A stretch of 64,000 bases of DNA, from the NCBI GenBank assembly GCA_037976565.1, contig CP137668.1, positions 5,867,496-5,931,495 of the forward strand. Reading direction: 5' to 3'. This document shows positions 37,090 through 49,876 of the stretch, in pieces (within the stretch, counting starts at the first letter, position 1; every line of letters begins with the position of its first letter). The notes below the pieces were generated by a model, which had not been told where the DNA came from, did not search any database, and was given only the letters and a program-made list of their open reading frames with translations. The stretch comes from Mesocentrotus franciscanus (taxonomy: Eukaryota; Echinodermata; Echinoidea; Camarodonta; Strongylocentrotidae). The position numbers and the translations under genes were made by a program.

Positions 37090-37200
37090 TTTTTAAGGCA
37101 GGGTAGTCCCATTCAAAGCCACGGAGGGCTTGTTTACAAGGGCGCCCTGCTATGTACCAAATTAATACAACATAAACAGACATGGCAATGAGTATAACGA
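37090..37200 (-). mobile_element. Probable LINE 3' end
   Basis: On the - strand: GGCGCCCTTGTAAACAAGCC then GAATGGGACTACCCTGCCTT and an A-rich end. The 'ATGGGACTACCCTGCCTTAA' phrase resembles CR1/L2-type 3' tails. No ORF remains; recognition is from general pattern. Confidence 0.4.
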
Positions 37201-37404
37201 CATTTCAATGAAACGAAAGCACAAACAAAAGATATGTGATGCATACAAAGCAATGGTAAATCTCCAGTACATCTATTTGTATTATCTTCGAATGAATTAC
37301 TTAATAATTTCAAGCCAATCTGATCATAGGCTATGTATGATCTTCAGATGAAGAAACAAAAAAGCGACAAAGACCTCTTTGAAAAAAATAACAATTTAGA
37401 CTAC

Positions 37405-38110
37405 CTTTCAGTCAACAGAAATTCTGACAGATACTTTTTTATATGAAGTTGAAAGAATGACGAAAGGCTCTTGAGATATCCTGGCTTAGACAGAGTAATG
37501 TGGACGACACTTCAGCCGGGAAAATCCTACTAGATACTATGCTTTGAAATTAAAAGAATTACAAAGACTTCTTCAGAAATCATGACTTAAGCCAAATAGC
37601 TCGGCCAACACTGTCTTGAGCCACGAGGTTGAAAGAATAATAAAAGACCCGCTAGAAAATATGGCTTAAACCTATATATATAACAATTCGGACAAAACTC
37701 ATGCAACCAGAATTTCTGATAGGCACGTTGAGGATGAATGAATGCCTAAATGCCTCTAAAATGTCTTAAACCTTGCAGCTAAGACAAGACTTCAGCCAAC
37801 TGATATTCTGATAGATATTTTCATATTGGCTTGAAAGAATGCCATAAAACCTTTCGAGAAAACCCGACTTAAACCGAGGAATTCTGATAGGCAACAGGCA
37901 ACAGATATTCTTATAGATGATCTAATGTGATGAATGAGTGCTAAAATGCCTCTCAAAAGGACTTCATCCGAGCAAATAGGAGAAGTCTTCAGCCAGCTGA
38001 AATTCTGATAGATAAAACTTTCTTGTCATGAATGAATACCTAAAGACCTTTCAAAACAACCTGACTAAAACGGAGGCAATCAGGCAATTTGGACAACAAA
38101 AGCTCTGCTA
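37405..38110. repeat. Diverged tandem repeat, period about 97 bp, about seven units
   Basis: The phrase CTTCAGCCAACTGAAATTCTGATAGATA, in variant forms, recurs near 37411, 37507, 37605, 37705, 37791, 37890 and 37990, with TTGAAAGAATG..AAAGACC and ACTTAAACC between. Units are heavily mutated. Confidence 0.7.
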
Positions 38111-39621
38111 TCAGCCGCATGCTGTGCGCATCCAAAGATCTCGTCAACAAGCAACGAACAATCTCCCCTGCCCTCCTTCAGCCCTCTCACCCCGAAGCAG
38201 GTGGTGGCTACGGTCTAGAAGCTGGGGCTTCCTTTTCTTGAAGGGCTATCGCTCAGATAGGATTACACTCCTGCTATCTTTGAAAGTATTTGTTTGTAAA
38301 ATGGTGTTTTCAAAGCAAATTTTCCAAATAGAACAACACGGAAGTTTTTACAAAGGTAGATTTTGGCTTGTCTGAGATGCCACAAGCGAAAGTAAAGACT
38401 CCAAGAAGAAAATGAAACTTGCGGATAGTTAATATTGAGGTCACTTTCGTTCTAAATCATTGAAATAAATAAAGGAAGTTTTTAAAAGTGGGCAGTCTCT
38501 TTGATTTACATCTGAATAAGTGAAAATTTCATTGTACCTGTTGTATTTCTTATTAGGGTATGTTCAATGTTTACTTTTAAAGTAAATAAATACACTTCGC
38601 CTGCTGTGACCATTGTGTCATGTGCAAACTATTAACATAAATATTGAAAATAACGATTGAAAAAAGAACTAAGCACACTAATGACATCTTTTGAAATAGT
38701 TTGATTACAATGAATGATAATGTGCACGAATGCAGATAAGAAATTATGGAAATTATAGTTTCATCAGTCATTTCTTATCAATATTTCTGATGTACGGAAT
38801 AGATAAAATTGATAATGACTTTTAAAAATGATAAACGTTAAAAAAAAAAGAACTGTACATTTCATATTATTCATTTTAAATTTAAATATGGCTACTTCAA
38901 TATTAAATTTTATAAAATTAACAAAAACAAAAGAAAACAAAACTTTCACTCACCTTTTAACCTTTTCAGCGATAGTTCATGTTCAGTCGAATTAAAGGTG
39001 AAATGACGTAAACGTTGATGAAAATTAGACACAGGCAATCGGATGATGAATTCGATGCAAAAGCTGGTCGACAATTGAGGGATAAAAAGTGTTGAAGTAT
39101 TTCACTTTTGTCAAACAAAGAAACGATAATAAGAAATATAACCGCACTTATTCTGGCAAAGGATGATGTTAATGCTAGAAATCAAAGTTCGCTGATGATA
39201 ATTGCTATCTTTTATCAGTATGAATAAACAATGTCATGATTTAGAAAGTTGAACTTGAAGCACTTAAAGCATTAATGATGTTTCTTTTTTAAATGTAAGA
39301 AAATATCTTCGCAATTCTGTTGGTGACGAAGAAAAAGAGGAGATGTCCTCTCAATGCCGATGTGCCTCAAGAAATGATGTGATGCCGTTCGGCTCAGCGG
39401 ATGGGCACTGGTCGATATTAGGCATCTGTTTCTCCGGCCGATCGGTCAAACATGAGGGGACAGTTGCTTTCATGTATAACATGTGAAGGAGAGAAAGGGG
39501 TAAGGGGAGTGGCGGATAAGCAGCCGCTGACCGCTTGTTCATTGGTCAGTTTCTCGAGCAAAGGCGAATCATGTTCACTCGGCCGGATGAAAGATCAGTC
39601 CGCCTTGTGAGAAAGAGCTGT

Positions 39622-39769
39622 GGGCCCTGTTTCATAAAACTTGTTATCAATAACAACTGCCACACATTTATGACAAATGTACTCACAGCCAATCAAATGC
39701 AAGGATTTTAGTAGCTTATAACAATGATTGTATTTTGCTATTGACTACAAGTTTTGTGAAACAGGGCCC
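39622..39769. mobile_element. MITE with GGGCCCTGTTTCA termini
   Basis: Left GGGCCCTGTTTCATAAAACT and right AGTTTTGTGAAACAGGGCCC are inverted complements with one mismatch; the element is 148 bp with no coding content. Confidence 0.88.
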
Positions 39770-41406
39770 TGGATGTGAATGTGATTGGATAAGTTGCCGT
39801 TGTGAAAAGCTGTTGCTAACTTAGAAGTCCCCCCTCCCCTATCTCTCTCTCCCCCCTCCCTCTCTCCCTCTCATTTTAATGTGTAGTGTGGGATTTTCTT
39901 TTTCTCTCAGAAGAAAAACGGCATTAAGAAAATTTCATATATTGTATTACTATTAGTTTTTCGATCACTGTGGATGTCACGTTCCCAAATAATTTGCGTC
40001 AAATTTCTCATTGCACTGTTTTACTTCATCTATCCCTTCTACTCCAGAAGTCTACTTATAGGATATATCTTTTCATGTCCTTTATTAACAACTTTCTTTT
40101 TCACCTCCTTTTTCCTTCTTTTATTTTCTTCGTCATCTGCTGTGTTTTTTGACGCTTTTTTTTTGTATACATATTTCTTTGTTTTCATCAACCAATTTTC
40201 GTATTATAAGTTGGACTTGTTTAAAGGTTATGTCTTATTCGAAATGTGTTCCCCAGGGCTCATTTTGCGATTAGATAATGTTTTCATAGCTCGCATCTAA
40301 ACATCTAGATAATTACGAGTGCAAGACAACAAGAACTACATCGTAAAGTATTTGAGACAAATAACGTAATGTTTGCATTAATATTATTTTTTTTTATGAA
40401 CAATGTTCAAGTAACAAATAACTCGTCATAATTCTCATGCAAATTCTACCAGACGACGTTCATCACCACCATCACCATTAAACGTCCTCTCCGACAAGTC
40501 GGTGCATTTTCCCTCCTTCTTTGTTTTCTTGGAAAAATGAGGCCTCCATTTTTTTCGCTCCCTTTCATTTTTCTCAGCTAAATGAGGCCTTCATTTGATT
40601 TACAAGGGAAACAAACTAATCTCGATAATCACATGAAATGGTGGTCGGTCGGGAAAAGGCGCCAAGGAAGAAGGACAACATTTTTTTCTTTCTCTTTCCC
40701 AGTGCTGACTTTTCATCTTTTGTCTCTCGTTCTTGTACACCTATTGTCATCTTTTTTCTGCGTTTCTTTCCTTCACCATCAAGTTTTCTCACACTGTAAA
40801 TCTGCCCCCTCCCCCCTCTCTCTCTCTATCTCTTTCTTCTTCTCTTTATTCTTCCATACACACTTCTTTCTCTTTCACTTATTCATTTACGTCTCTTTCT
40901 TCTGCTCTCGATCTCTCTATCCTTAGTCTCTTCCCCCTCTCACTTTATCTCATCATCCATCCTCTCTCTCTCTCTTACTCCCTTTACACCATAATGATTA
41001 ATTTTCCACTTGGTGAGGCTATATTTCACCCCCTTCTTGTCATCCTTTATTTTCCGCCAATCTTAACGACTCATCAGCGGCAAAACCTAGCTAGGCCGGG
41101 ATAATAAAACAAAAATAAAAAGCGAAAGTTGCAATATACTGCGAAGGTGATATGGTGCGATGCGAGAGAGTGGATAGCGAATGCAATTAAAGTATTACGT
41201 AACGAGGCGAATTTTGTTTGCCGAGTCGCTTTGTGAAATACATATATATTATATATGCCCTTCGTACAAAGATAATTAGAGGCTCCGAGTAAGTGCACGC
41301 ACATCCAATTATTGGAAAGTGCTTTCTGCCCCAGTTCACATGAAAAACATAGAATCTTAACGATCATCAGACACTAAGATAAATCATTGCAGTTTTACAA
41401 TACTAC

Positions 41407-41721
41407 CTGGGGGGTGTTTCACAAAGATCCTAAGTTGAACTTATCTCTAAGTTGGACTTAAAAATTATGGAAAGCCGTTAGCATCTATAAAAATATTTTT
41501 TAAAAGTTATTTTAAAAGGCATACAAATTTGATTGAAATTATTCATATTTTCAATTATCAAGGAGATTTCATGTTCTTGATGTTGAATGTATAAAAAGTC
41601 TAAAATACTTGAATTTTCGCTTTTGAATATATTTTATTTTAAGGCTACAAATGGCTCTCCATAATTTTTAAGTCCAACTTAGAGTTAAGTTCGACTTAGG
41701 ATCTTTGTGAAACACCCCCTG
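41407..41721. mobile_element. MITE with ~65-bp terminal inverted repeats (GGGGTGTTTCACAAAGATCC)
   Basis: The left arm GGGGTGTTTCACAAAGATCC through TTAAAAATTATGGAAAGCC pairs with the right arm GGCTCTCCATAATTTTTAAG through GGATCTTTGTGAAACACCCC. The core is AT-rich. Confidence 0.92.
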
Positions 41722-42204
41722 GTGTTTTATACAACATTCTCCACTCAGGTCTTCTTAAGCGCATGAATATAATGATATACATTGTTCACTGTATATAGTA
41801 TTCACTTTATATATCTGTCGTAAATGAGAATTTGTGTAACGAAGTCATTTTATTGGGGGAGGAAGCGAGGGGTGGTGTCAGTCTACCGGTAGCTGACTAT
41901 TACCGGCGTATGTGATGGTTATAATTATCACATTATGGTGATTGTTGAAATTTTGATTTGTGATTTGATTCGTCAATTAGAATTGCTATATCATTATAAT
42001 CACAATATTTTTATAGATCACGAAATAGATCACGAAATCACCGAAAGACCTCTATATTTGAAAAAGGAGGAATATTAACCAATAGAAAGGTGATTGTGAA
42101 AATAGCGAATAATGTGCGGAAAAATCCCAAATGTAATTTGAAACAATTATTCAGGTCTGCGTACACTGAGCAGTAAAGTATACCAAACTGAAATGGGTTA
42201 AGTG

Positions 42205-42400
42205 ATGATGAGTCTGACTATGATAATGATCATGATGGTGATGATAATGATGATGATGTTGATTGTAATGATTCGACGACGACGACGATGATGATGATGA
42301 TGATATATTGATGATGATAATGATGAGGGTGATTTATGATGTTGATAATGTTAATGATAATTATGATGATGACGATGATAATGAAGATGATGAATGATTC
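42205..42400. repeat. Imperfect (GAT)n repeat
   Basis: GATGAT units with GAC, AAT and TTG variants, including GACGACGACGACGATGATGA. Confidence 0.88.
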
Positions 42401-43070
42401 GATCAGACGTAAGGAAAACTTTATGATTGATATGAAGATAATTGTAATTTTTCATATTTGGGCAGTATGCTAACCATCATTGAAAACATATTTTTTTTAA
42501 CAAAAATTAACCAAAATGGTAACATCTTTATCAAAGTCTAAATAACTCTTCTGATTCAAGTTTTCAATGTGAAGAGGGTTGCAAGTGATACGGGAAAGAG
42601 AGAGAGAGTATGAGCGCGAAGGAAGAGTTAATGTTTGCAGTCGCATATAGCCGGATCTGTCGCGGCCTTGCGTAACGATTCAGCTCCCTGGCTACTGGTC
42701 ACTGCCTCGCATCCCCCTCAATCAGGGGTGTCGCTAGAATAATTTGAAAGGGGGAGGGTGTGTCAGTCAACATTTTCTGATGAGACGAAATCATTTTCTT
42801 GTCACCAAGCAAAGTAAACGAGAAGGGCAGTGGGAATAAGTATATCATCAAATTTGATATTTTGTCGACAGGTGTAAAGAATAATGAATTATCTCATTTA
42901 AATTGCCGAGAGAAGTTTCGATTTTTGTTTTCTTCTACAAAATAACCCCCTCCCCTCTCTCTCTGAAACAAGGGGGTGCTTATGTTTTGATTAGCCGGAT
43001 TAAACGGGTGAAAATATGTTATTCAAATTGTGCGAACTTGCCGAAAATGATAAACTTTCGCCAATAACAC

Positions 43071-43262
43071 CGTGATCGCAAAGACTTTAAAGAAATCAGC
43101 TGAAGGACAATTTCAATACCCTGTGGTATTACATGTACTAGTATGTTAATAATGTTAGGATTACGTGATATGTCATTGTCATGTTTGCATATTTCAATAG
43201 ATACGCACAAGGCTATTGAAATTCCCTTAAGCTAATTTTCAAAAAAGTCTAAGCGATCGTGT
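43071..43262. mobile_element. MITE with ~50-bp inverted ends (GATCGCAAAGACTTT..AATTTCAATA)
   Basis: The left end 43071-43120 and the inverted right end 43211-43262 align over ~50 bp with several mismatches. This is the full-length reference for the two solo ends in the window. Confidence 0.8.
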
Positions 43263-45599
43263 TCAATGGAAACTTGGAAATTGCATGGGGCTACAACCCT
43301 CACACCCCCATTAGCGACGCACCTGGCCTCACTCTCTCACATTTTCTCTCTCCTTTTCATCTCGTTCGCCTGGCGATGGTCGCTGATAAGAGATAAGGAA
43401 GACCAGCGTGGCATGATGATGATGATGATCATCATCATCTACCTCGCTCAATATTTTGGGGGCTAATTACTTCGGTATATTGAGTTTCCAAGGGCACGAT
43501 ATCGCGAAGAGTCTCATGATCTTCAAACATGGAGGGGCGTAACCAGTAGGTTTTATTTCTTCAATGTAAGGAAAACCCAAATGTTTGTGATATCAAAACC
43601 GGGTATCAAAAGCTATCATCGTGATCCTTTTGCCAACTTATCTGTTTTCTTGCTTTCATCTTCTTCAATTCGTCATCTTTTGTTTCAATTATTGTGAAAT
43701 ATCATTTAGATATATTATTATTTTTTGTTCAAAAGAATTTTGGTAGGCTATATTGTGGGTGGATTTAAGAATGCGTGCCACTGCTGACCACTTGTTAAGT
43801 GAAGACGGTATTTTAGTTGTTATAGGCTATTTTAGATTGAAAAAAATGAACTTGACACGTTTATTAACTTGACGCAGTTTCGATACGCACTATTCACCAG
43901 CATAACTAAACTGCTGTATGAATTTATCAAGATGTAAATGTAATCAAAATGATTTTAAGTTCCATTTGAGACACAAGTAGGCTTATAATAAGGCAATGTA
44001 TAGGCCTACACTATAGTAGAGTAATGCAATTTTAGCATTCACACTTTTTACACTCACAGTCTCTCAGCATTGTTGATAAATTCAAAACACTTTATACACC
44101 TGTTTTACCCCTTGACATGCTGGACAAATCTTGTTATATACGCAACCAACAAGCTCTAAGACGATGTATCTACATTATTCTGTAACAACTCTTTTTAACC
44201 AGATTAGTTGAAGACGCGTGCCTACTTTGAATAATCCCGTCTTCCGTTTTCGCTGCGCTTTTGTTAAACAAAACAAAACCTTCGCTGCTTTTTCTCCTTT
44301 CTTTATAATGACCGAGCTCTTTTCTAATTTGCCACGCGCCAGTCGTAGCTACTTAAGATGGACTTAAAATGGTCGGATCCTAAAAACTTGATGATATCGA
44401 TTTAGGAATCCTTTGTTGGAGAGATGAAAGGATGGGAGACTTTTTTTTGGGGTCGAAATAGAAAAGAAGGGTAACGTCAGGGGACTGTCAAAAGTGACAG
44501 GATGATATTTTTTTGAAAAAATTGCTTTCTCCTTTGATTTATTTAAATCCAAATATCTCAGAGAAATTGAATTGACTCCAAATTCACCATATACTTAACT
44601 TTAAAGAAAATTGAACGTGAAACTGAAAGATGTATTTAAAGTGCCGAAAATACACAAGAAATGTTAAAATGGTTTACAATAAATCTTAGTCCCTAATAAA
44701 CGGGAAACGAGGGAAAGTGGGGGGCTACGGAAATACATTATAAGACAGAGAGGGGGATACAGAGTGAAAAGAAAGAATACGAGAGGGGTGGGGAGAGGGG
44801 GAGGTGGAAAGGGAGGGAGAGAATGGAAGGGATAACAGAAGCTAAGACGAGAAGTGAAATTGCAATATTGACTGAAAGGGAGGACTAACTAAATTGCCAC
44901 TTGAATGGCACTACGAAAAAAAGAAGACAAGAAGGCCACAAAATTGAAAGGAGGGATGAGATTACGCGAGATGAAGGAGCTTATAGCTGTACCTCCTATC
45001 AAACAAAATCATCCTCCAAATGTTTTTAGGCGGAGCATTAATCGACTCATCTTCCCTGAAGACAAAGGCGACACAGCGAGGCGGCGCGTGGCGCTCGATC
45101 AAGCGCTATATCATAGCCAGTTTGTCGCTATCCCACAGGGACACAAATAGGCTCAATTTACAGAAATGGGCTTGTCTCTTACGTAATATGCGTTAATGGG
45201 AGAGTACAGTGCCAATGCAGCGTGAGAGTAGAATACATGTATGTATTCAGGCTTCTTTATATTTCTCGGTCTCTTTCTCTCTCACTGCCTCTATTCCACC
45301 ACACCCCCGAGCATTAGGATCAACCACATACACCACCATCTCAGCACCTTTGTTTATCAGTACAATTCTTTGGTACCGACTCCCACTCTCTCTCTTTCTC
45401 TCCCTTCCTCCCTCCTCATCTCCTTCTCTCTCTCCTTTATTTTCACCAAAGCTTTGTTTAGGAATCTTGCATCCTCTCTGTCTCTCAATTTTCTCTTTGA
45501 TTCTCTTTTCCTATTTCAAATATTTAGTATATGTTTTCTTTCTTAATAAACATCTCCTTTTATAAACTTTCTCTCTCTCTTATTTTCATTAGTTAATAA

Positions 45600-45893
45600 G
45601 CTTGTTAACAATTTACTGTTTGTTTGCTTGATGTGGAAATCTTACACCATCACTGTCTTTCATTTTTCTCTTTGATTCTTTTTCCCCTTTTCAAGTACAG
45701 GTATTTTTCTTTTTAACTAGACTGGACCTCTAGGAAGAACAGATCCATTAAATGAATGGCTATGAATACAGCGATCCATCCATCCCTATTTATTTTTAAG
45801 TAACTATCATTATTGTTTATGTTTATACAAATTATGTATGTATAAATGTAAAATAAATATGGAAAATAAAACCAAACCAAACCAAACTATAGC
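45600..45893 (+). mobile_element. Probable non-LTR retrotransposon 3' end with CCAAA tail
   Basis: Ends GGAAAATAAAACCAAACCAA ACCAAAC: an AATAAA-like signal running straight into a pentamer repeat. The 5' border is a guess. Confidence 0.45.
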
Positions 45894-45934
45894 TCCTACT
45901 CCTCCTCTGTTTCCCTCACTCTCACTATTGCCTC

Positions 45935-47496
45935 TCTTTCCCTATCCTTTCTCAATATCTCCTGTTTTCCCACCCTTTTAACACTTTTAACTTCAGTGTG
46001 TACAAAAAACAATGTATCTTTCCCTATCCTTTCTCAATATCTCCTGTTTTCCCACCCTTTTAACACTTTTAACTTCAGTGTGTACAAAAAACAATGTATC
46101 TTTCCCTATCCTTTCTCAATATCTCCTGTTTTCCCACCTCTTTTAACACTTTTAACTTCAGTGTGTACAAAAAACAATGTATCTTTCCTATCCTTTCTCA
46201 ATATCTCCTGTTTTCCCACCCTTTTAACACTTTTAACTTCAGTGTGTACAAAAAACAATGTATCTTTCCCTATCCTTTCTCAATATCTCCTGTTTTCCCA
46301 CCCTTTTAACACTTTTAACTTCAGTGTGTACAAAAAACAATGTATCTTTCCCTATCCTTTCTCAATATCTCCTGTTTTCCCACCCTTTTAAACTTTTAAC
46401 TTCAGTGTGTACAAAAAACAATGTATCTTTCCCTATCCTTTCTCAATATCTCCTGTTTTCCCACCTCTTTTAACACTTTTAACTTCAGTGTGTACAAAAA
46501 ACAATGTATCTTTCCCTATCCTTTCTCAATATCTCCTGTTTTCCCACCTCTTTTAACACTTTTAACTTCAGTGTGTACAAAAAACAATGTATCTTTCCCT
46601 ATCCTTTCTCAATATCTCCTGTTTTCCCACCTCTTTTAACACTTTTAACTTCAGTGTGTACAAAATCAATGTATCTTTCCCTATCCTTTCTCAATATCTC
46701 CTGTTTTCCCACCTCTTTTAACACTTTTAACTTCAGTGTGTACAAAAAACAATGTATCTTTCCCTATCCTTTCTCAATATCTCCTGTTTTCCCACCTTTT
46801 TAAACTTTTAACTTCAGTGTGTACAAAAAACAATGTATCTTTCCCTATCCTTTCTCAATATCTCCTGTTTTCCCACCCTTTTAACACTTTTAACTTCAGT
46901 GTGTACAAAAAACAATGTATCTTTCCCTATCCTTTCTCAATATCTCCTGTTTTCCCACCCTTTTAAAACTTTTAACTTCAATGTGTACAAAAAACAATGT
47001 ATCTTTCCCTATCCTTTCTCTATATCTCCTGTTTTCCCACCCTTTTTAAACTTTTAACTTCAGTGTGTACAAAAAACAATGTATCTTTCCCTATCCTTTC
47101 TCAATATCTCCTGTTTTCCCACCCTTTTTAAACTTTTAACTTCAGTGTGTACAAAAAACAATGTATCTTTCTCTATCCTTTCTCAATATCTCCTGTTTTC
47201 CCACCTCTTTTAACACTTTTAACTTCAGTGTGTACAAAAAACAATGTATCTTTCCCTATCCTTTCTCAATATCTCCTGTTTTCCCACCTCTTTTAACACT
47301 TTTAACTTCAGTGTGTACAAAAAACAATGTATCTTTCCCTATCCTTTCTCAATATCTCCTGTTTTCCCACCTCTTTTAACACTTTTAACTTCAGTGTGTA
47401 CAAAAAACAATGTATCTTTCCCTATCCTTTCTCAATATCTCCTGTTTTCCCACCTCTTTTAACACTTTTAACTTCAGTGTGTACAAAAAACAATGT
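45935..47496. repeat. Minisatellite, ~82-83-bp unit, about 19 copies
   Basis: The unit is ACAATGTATCTTTCCCTATC CTTTCTCAATATCTCCTGTT TTCCCACC(C/TC)TTTTAACAC TTTTAACTTCAGTGTGTACA AAAA. Variants differ mainly at CCCTTTT/CCTCTTTT and AACAC/AAAC. A run of near-identical CCTCTTTT units ends the array. The open frames across it come from repetition and are not genes. Confidence 0.97.
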
Positions 47497-49876
47497 TTAC
47501 ACAATATCAGAAGAACATTCAGTTTATAAAAGGCCTCTATATCAATCCAAATTGTAACAAAAATGTACAAAATTCTTGTCTTTGTAAAGAAACAAAACAC
47601 AATTTCAAAAATATATACGCAAATTGGTTGTAATTCATATTTAGGTAATCCATTATTTCACTTTCATTATGTTTGTAACGACCTATAAAACAAAATTCTA
47701 ACAAGGAGGAATGCAGCACACCAAATTTTCCAAAGAATTATTGTTTTAGAAGAATTGAATATAAATCAACAGTAACACATAATCTTCCTCCTCAGTATTT
47801 TAGCTGACAATATGCATTAAATTTTCCCATTGGGACAATATAATTTTCCTCTTAAATTACAATTATTATTCTTCTTTTGAGCAAAGTATCTCAGTTACTT
47901 GTCTACTAGAGTATATACAAGATGAAAGTAAAAAAAAAATTTAGGCATGTATTCCTCTTTATCTGCAAGTTCACAAATTATCATCATTTACTGTTTAGAA
48001 GAACCATTTCATTTACAGATGGTGACCTTTTAAATTCTTTGGGTTTCCTTAACTTATGACGAAAATTTAGGACACTTTCGTAATGATCTATATCTTTTAA
48101 AAAAATGTTTACAGATTATCAAATTCTTCATGTGTTTCCCCAACTTATAAAGAAAATTTAGGACACTTTCATAATCATTAAAAAATACATTGTTTTTCTT
48201 TTTTTACTTTGCTGTTCATAATTTTGTGGAATAATTTTGCATCATGCCATTATAATTTAAGATATTACACTGAAAACTCATTTACTAAAAGAAAGTGAAG
48301 AACATACCTGATATAAAAATCTGGTTTGAAATTTGTTAATTTACTTTTCAAAATACAATATGTGATTTATTTGATTTTGATCTTTAACACTATGAATACA
48401 ATAATCATGTTTACATGCCACTCAAACTGATTTTGTATCCTATAAACTACAACATAAACCTTTGGAAAAATGTCATCAATTGATGTTTATCGTTCCGAGA
48501 AGCTTTAGCAGATCAATTGAAAACTTAGTGCTGTAAAGAAATCATCTTTGAAAAATAATTGGGGAAGTGCAGAACACACGATATGACTTTTTGACCTATA
48601 TGATTTGTGACACTGGGGGCAGCAACACCAAAACCAAAGTTAGGCATCTCCGTTTTGCAATGATACACTTCTATACCAAACATGACATGCATCCACTCAG
48701 AGAGTTATTGTGAAAAGAAACCTATGCACAAGGATATCCATGCATAAGTTGGAACAGTGAGGGCAGCATCACACAAAAAATAATTCTTATAACAATTGAA
48801 TTACAGGACAAAATTCATTCTACACAGCTACATTAGAGCAAATTAATTAGTCAGTTACCTCATCTTTTTTTAAATCATTACCCTGTGGTAGAAGTCTAGT
48901 AGCATTGTACATGTAAAATGTTTGATAATTATTTGACATGACCGCTAAGAAAGCATGTTTATGCTTGTAAGTAAGCAACCAGGGGACAGATGGTTTTAAG
49001 TCCTCTCTGAGGGACATGGTAATAAGAATCAATGCCAAACTAAATGGCACAAGCCTATTGACATGGTTTCGAACCCAGACCTTCTGGTTACAAGACCACT
49101 GCTCTACCACTGAGCCATCGCACCTCCTCCTTTTTTATCTATTTTGAAATGCTCACTTGTGTCATATATAAGTAGAAATGATTTATCCCTTGTGCACGCT
49201 TGTACCAAGCGCAACTGATCATATGTTTGGGTAGTCATAGCCCTGAATGCTAATATCTGAGGGCTTAACTACATGTATTCCACAAGACTGAACAATTTTT
49301 ATATGATTTCAATAGTTTCCAAAGCTCAAATACACAACCACTCACATTTCATACATAGTGAACCAATGAGAATAGCTTCTCAAGTAAATTGAACCATAAA
49401 CACTCAACATCAACTTATACACACAACAGCATGTTCACTCTAGGATATTTGTTGCCATTTTGTGACAAAAACGGGAGTGTTGTTGACTAACATGTAATGA
49501 ACATAATTGCACCCCAAAAAATATGTTCACACCACATTTTAACACACAAAAAAAACGATGGACTAGGGTTGAAACCCCGTGCATTCAACACCACTTTCAC
49601 AGGTAAAGAAAGCATTCCATTTTAACCTGTCTACATTCACAAGGAAGTTTGTTTATGGAAGTATTCTTTTGCTGTACACCAGCAAGCTTCTTCAGACCCA
49701 TGTGTGTGCTTCAAAAGTATTTTTACGTAATAGTCTTTGAAAAGCCCTTCCTTAGTCATAGCTATGAATCAGATGACTCCCTTCCTAGATAGCTATATTC
49801 AGTTTGACGTTTGAACTTAATTATTACCAATTTACGGCTTTAACAATCTACATAGTAATCAAAATTGCTTCTCCAG
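47497..49876. other. Region between the minisatellite and the ZMYND8-like 3' end
   Basis: AT-rich. It includes a local ~89-bp tandem duplication (48033-48090 and 48122-48180, both with GAAAATTTAGGACACTTTC) and a tRNA-derived SINE (48950-49128). The 3' UTR of the gene to the right must lie at its end. No gene. Confidence 0.65.
48950..49128 (-). mobile_element. tRNA-Thr-like SINE head
   Basis: On the - strand, GGAGGTGCGATGGCTCAGTG GTAGAGCAGTGGTCTTGTAA CCAGAAGG and GGTTCGAAACC give A and B boxes and a TGT anticodon-like triplet. The acceptor and T stems do not close properly, so I call a SINE rather than a tRNA gene. The 3' border is uncertain. Confidence 0.65.

Larger units (their letters stand above)
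33695..37409. other. Upstream flank of the zinc-finger gene; no gene seen
   Basis: The first ~170 bp upstream of the ATG at 33694 are less AT-rich and would hold the 5' UTR and promoter, but no TATA or initiator stands out. The rest is AT-rich non-coding sequence with two probable retrotransposon ends (near 34900 and 37090-37200). Confidence 0.6.
38111..45934. other. Gene-poor intergenic region
   Basis: No supported gene. Recognised contents: three MITEs (39622-39769, 41407-41721, 43071-43262), CT-rich simple sequence (39830-39870, 40800-40985, 45270-45590), a (GAT)n region (42205-42400) and a LINE-like tail (45600-45893). Open frames here are CT-repeat by-products or lack any domain. Confidence 0.65.

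Noticed and set aside
38028..38375. 115-codon + strand frame
   Set aside because: Starts inside the ~97-bp diverged tandem repeat and has no domain.
40582..41104. Overlapping 114-123-codon Ser/Leu/Phe-rich frames
   Set aside because: Product of CT-rich simple sequence.
44905..45150. 81-codon basic + strand frame MALRKKEDKKATKLKGG
   Set aside because: Purine-rich start followed by less biased sequence; no homologue recognised, no introns or context. Too weak to call.
45996..47557. Series of 70-131-codon frames of FPYPFSISPVFPP type
   Set aside because: Translation of the minisatellite in successive frames; unit length is not a multiple of three.
49050..49128. Possible tRNA-Thr (TGT) gene on the - strand
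   Set aside because: T-arm and acceptor stem do not close; better explained as a SINE head.
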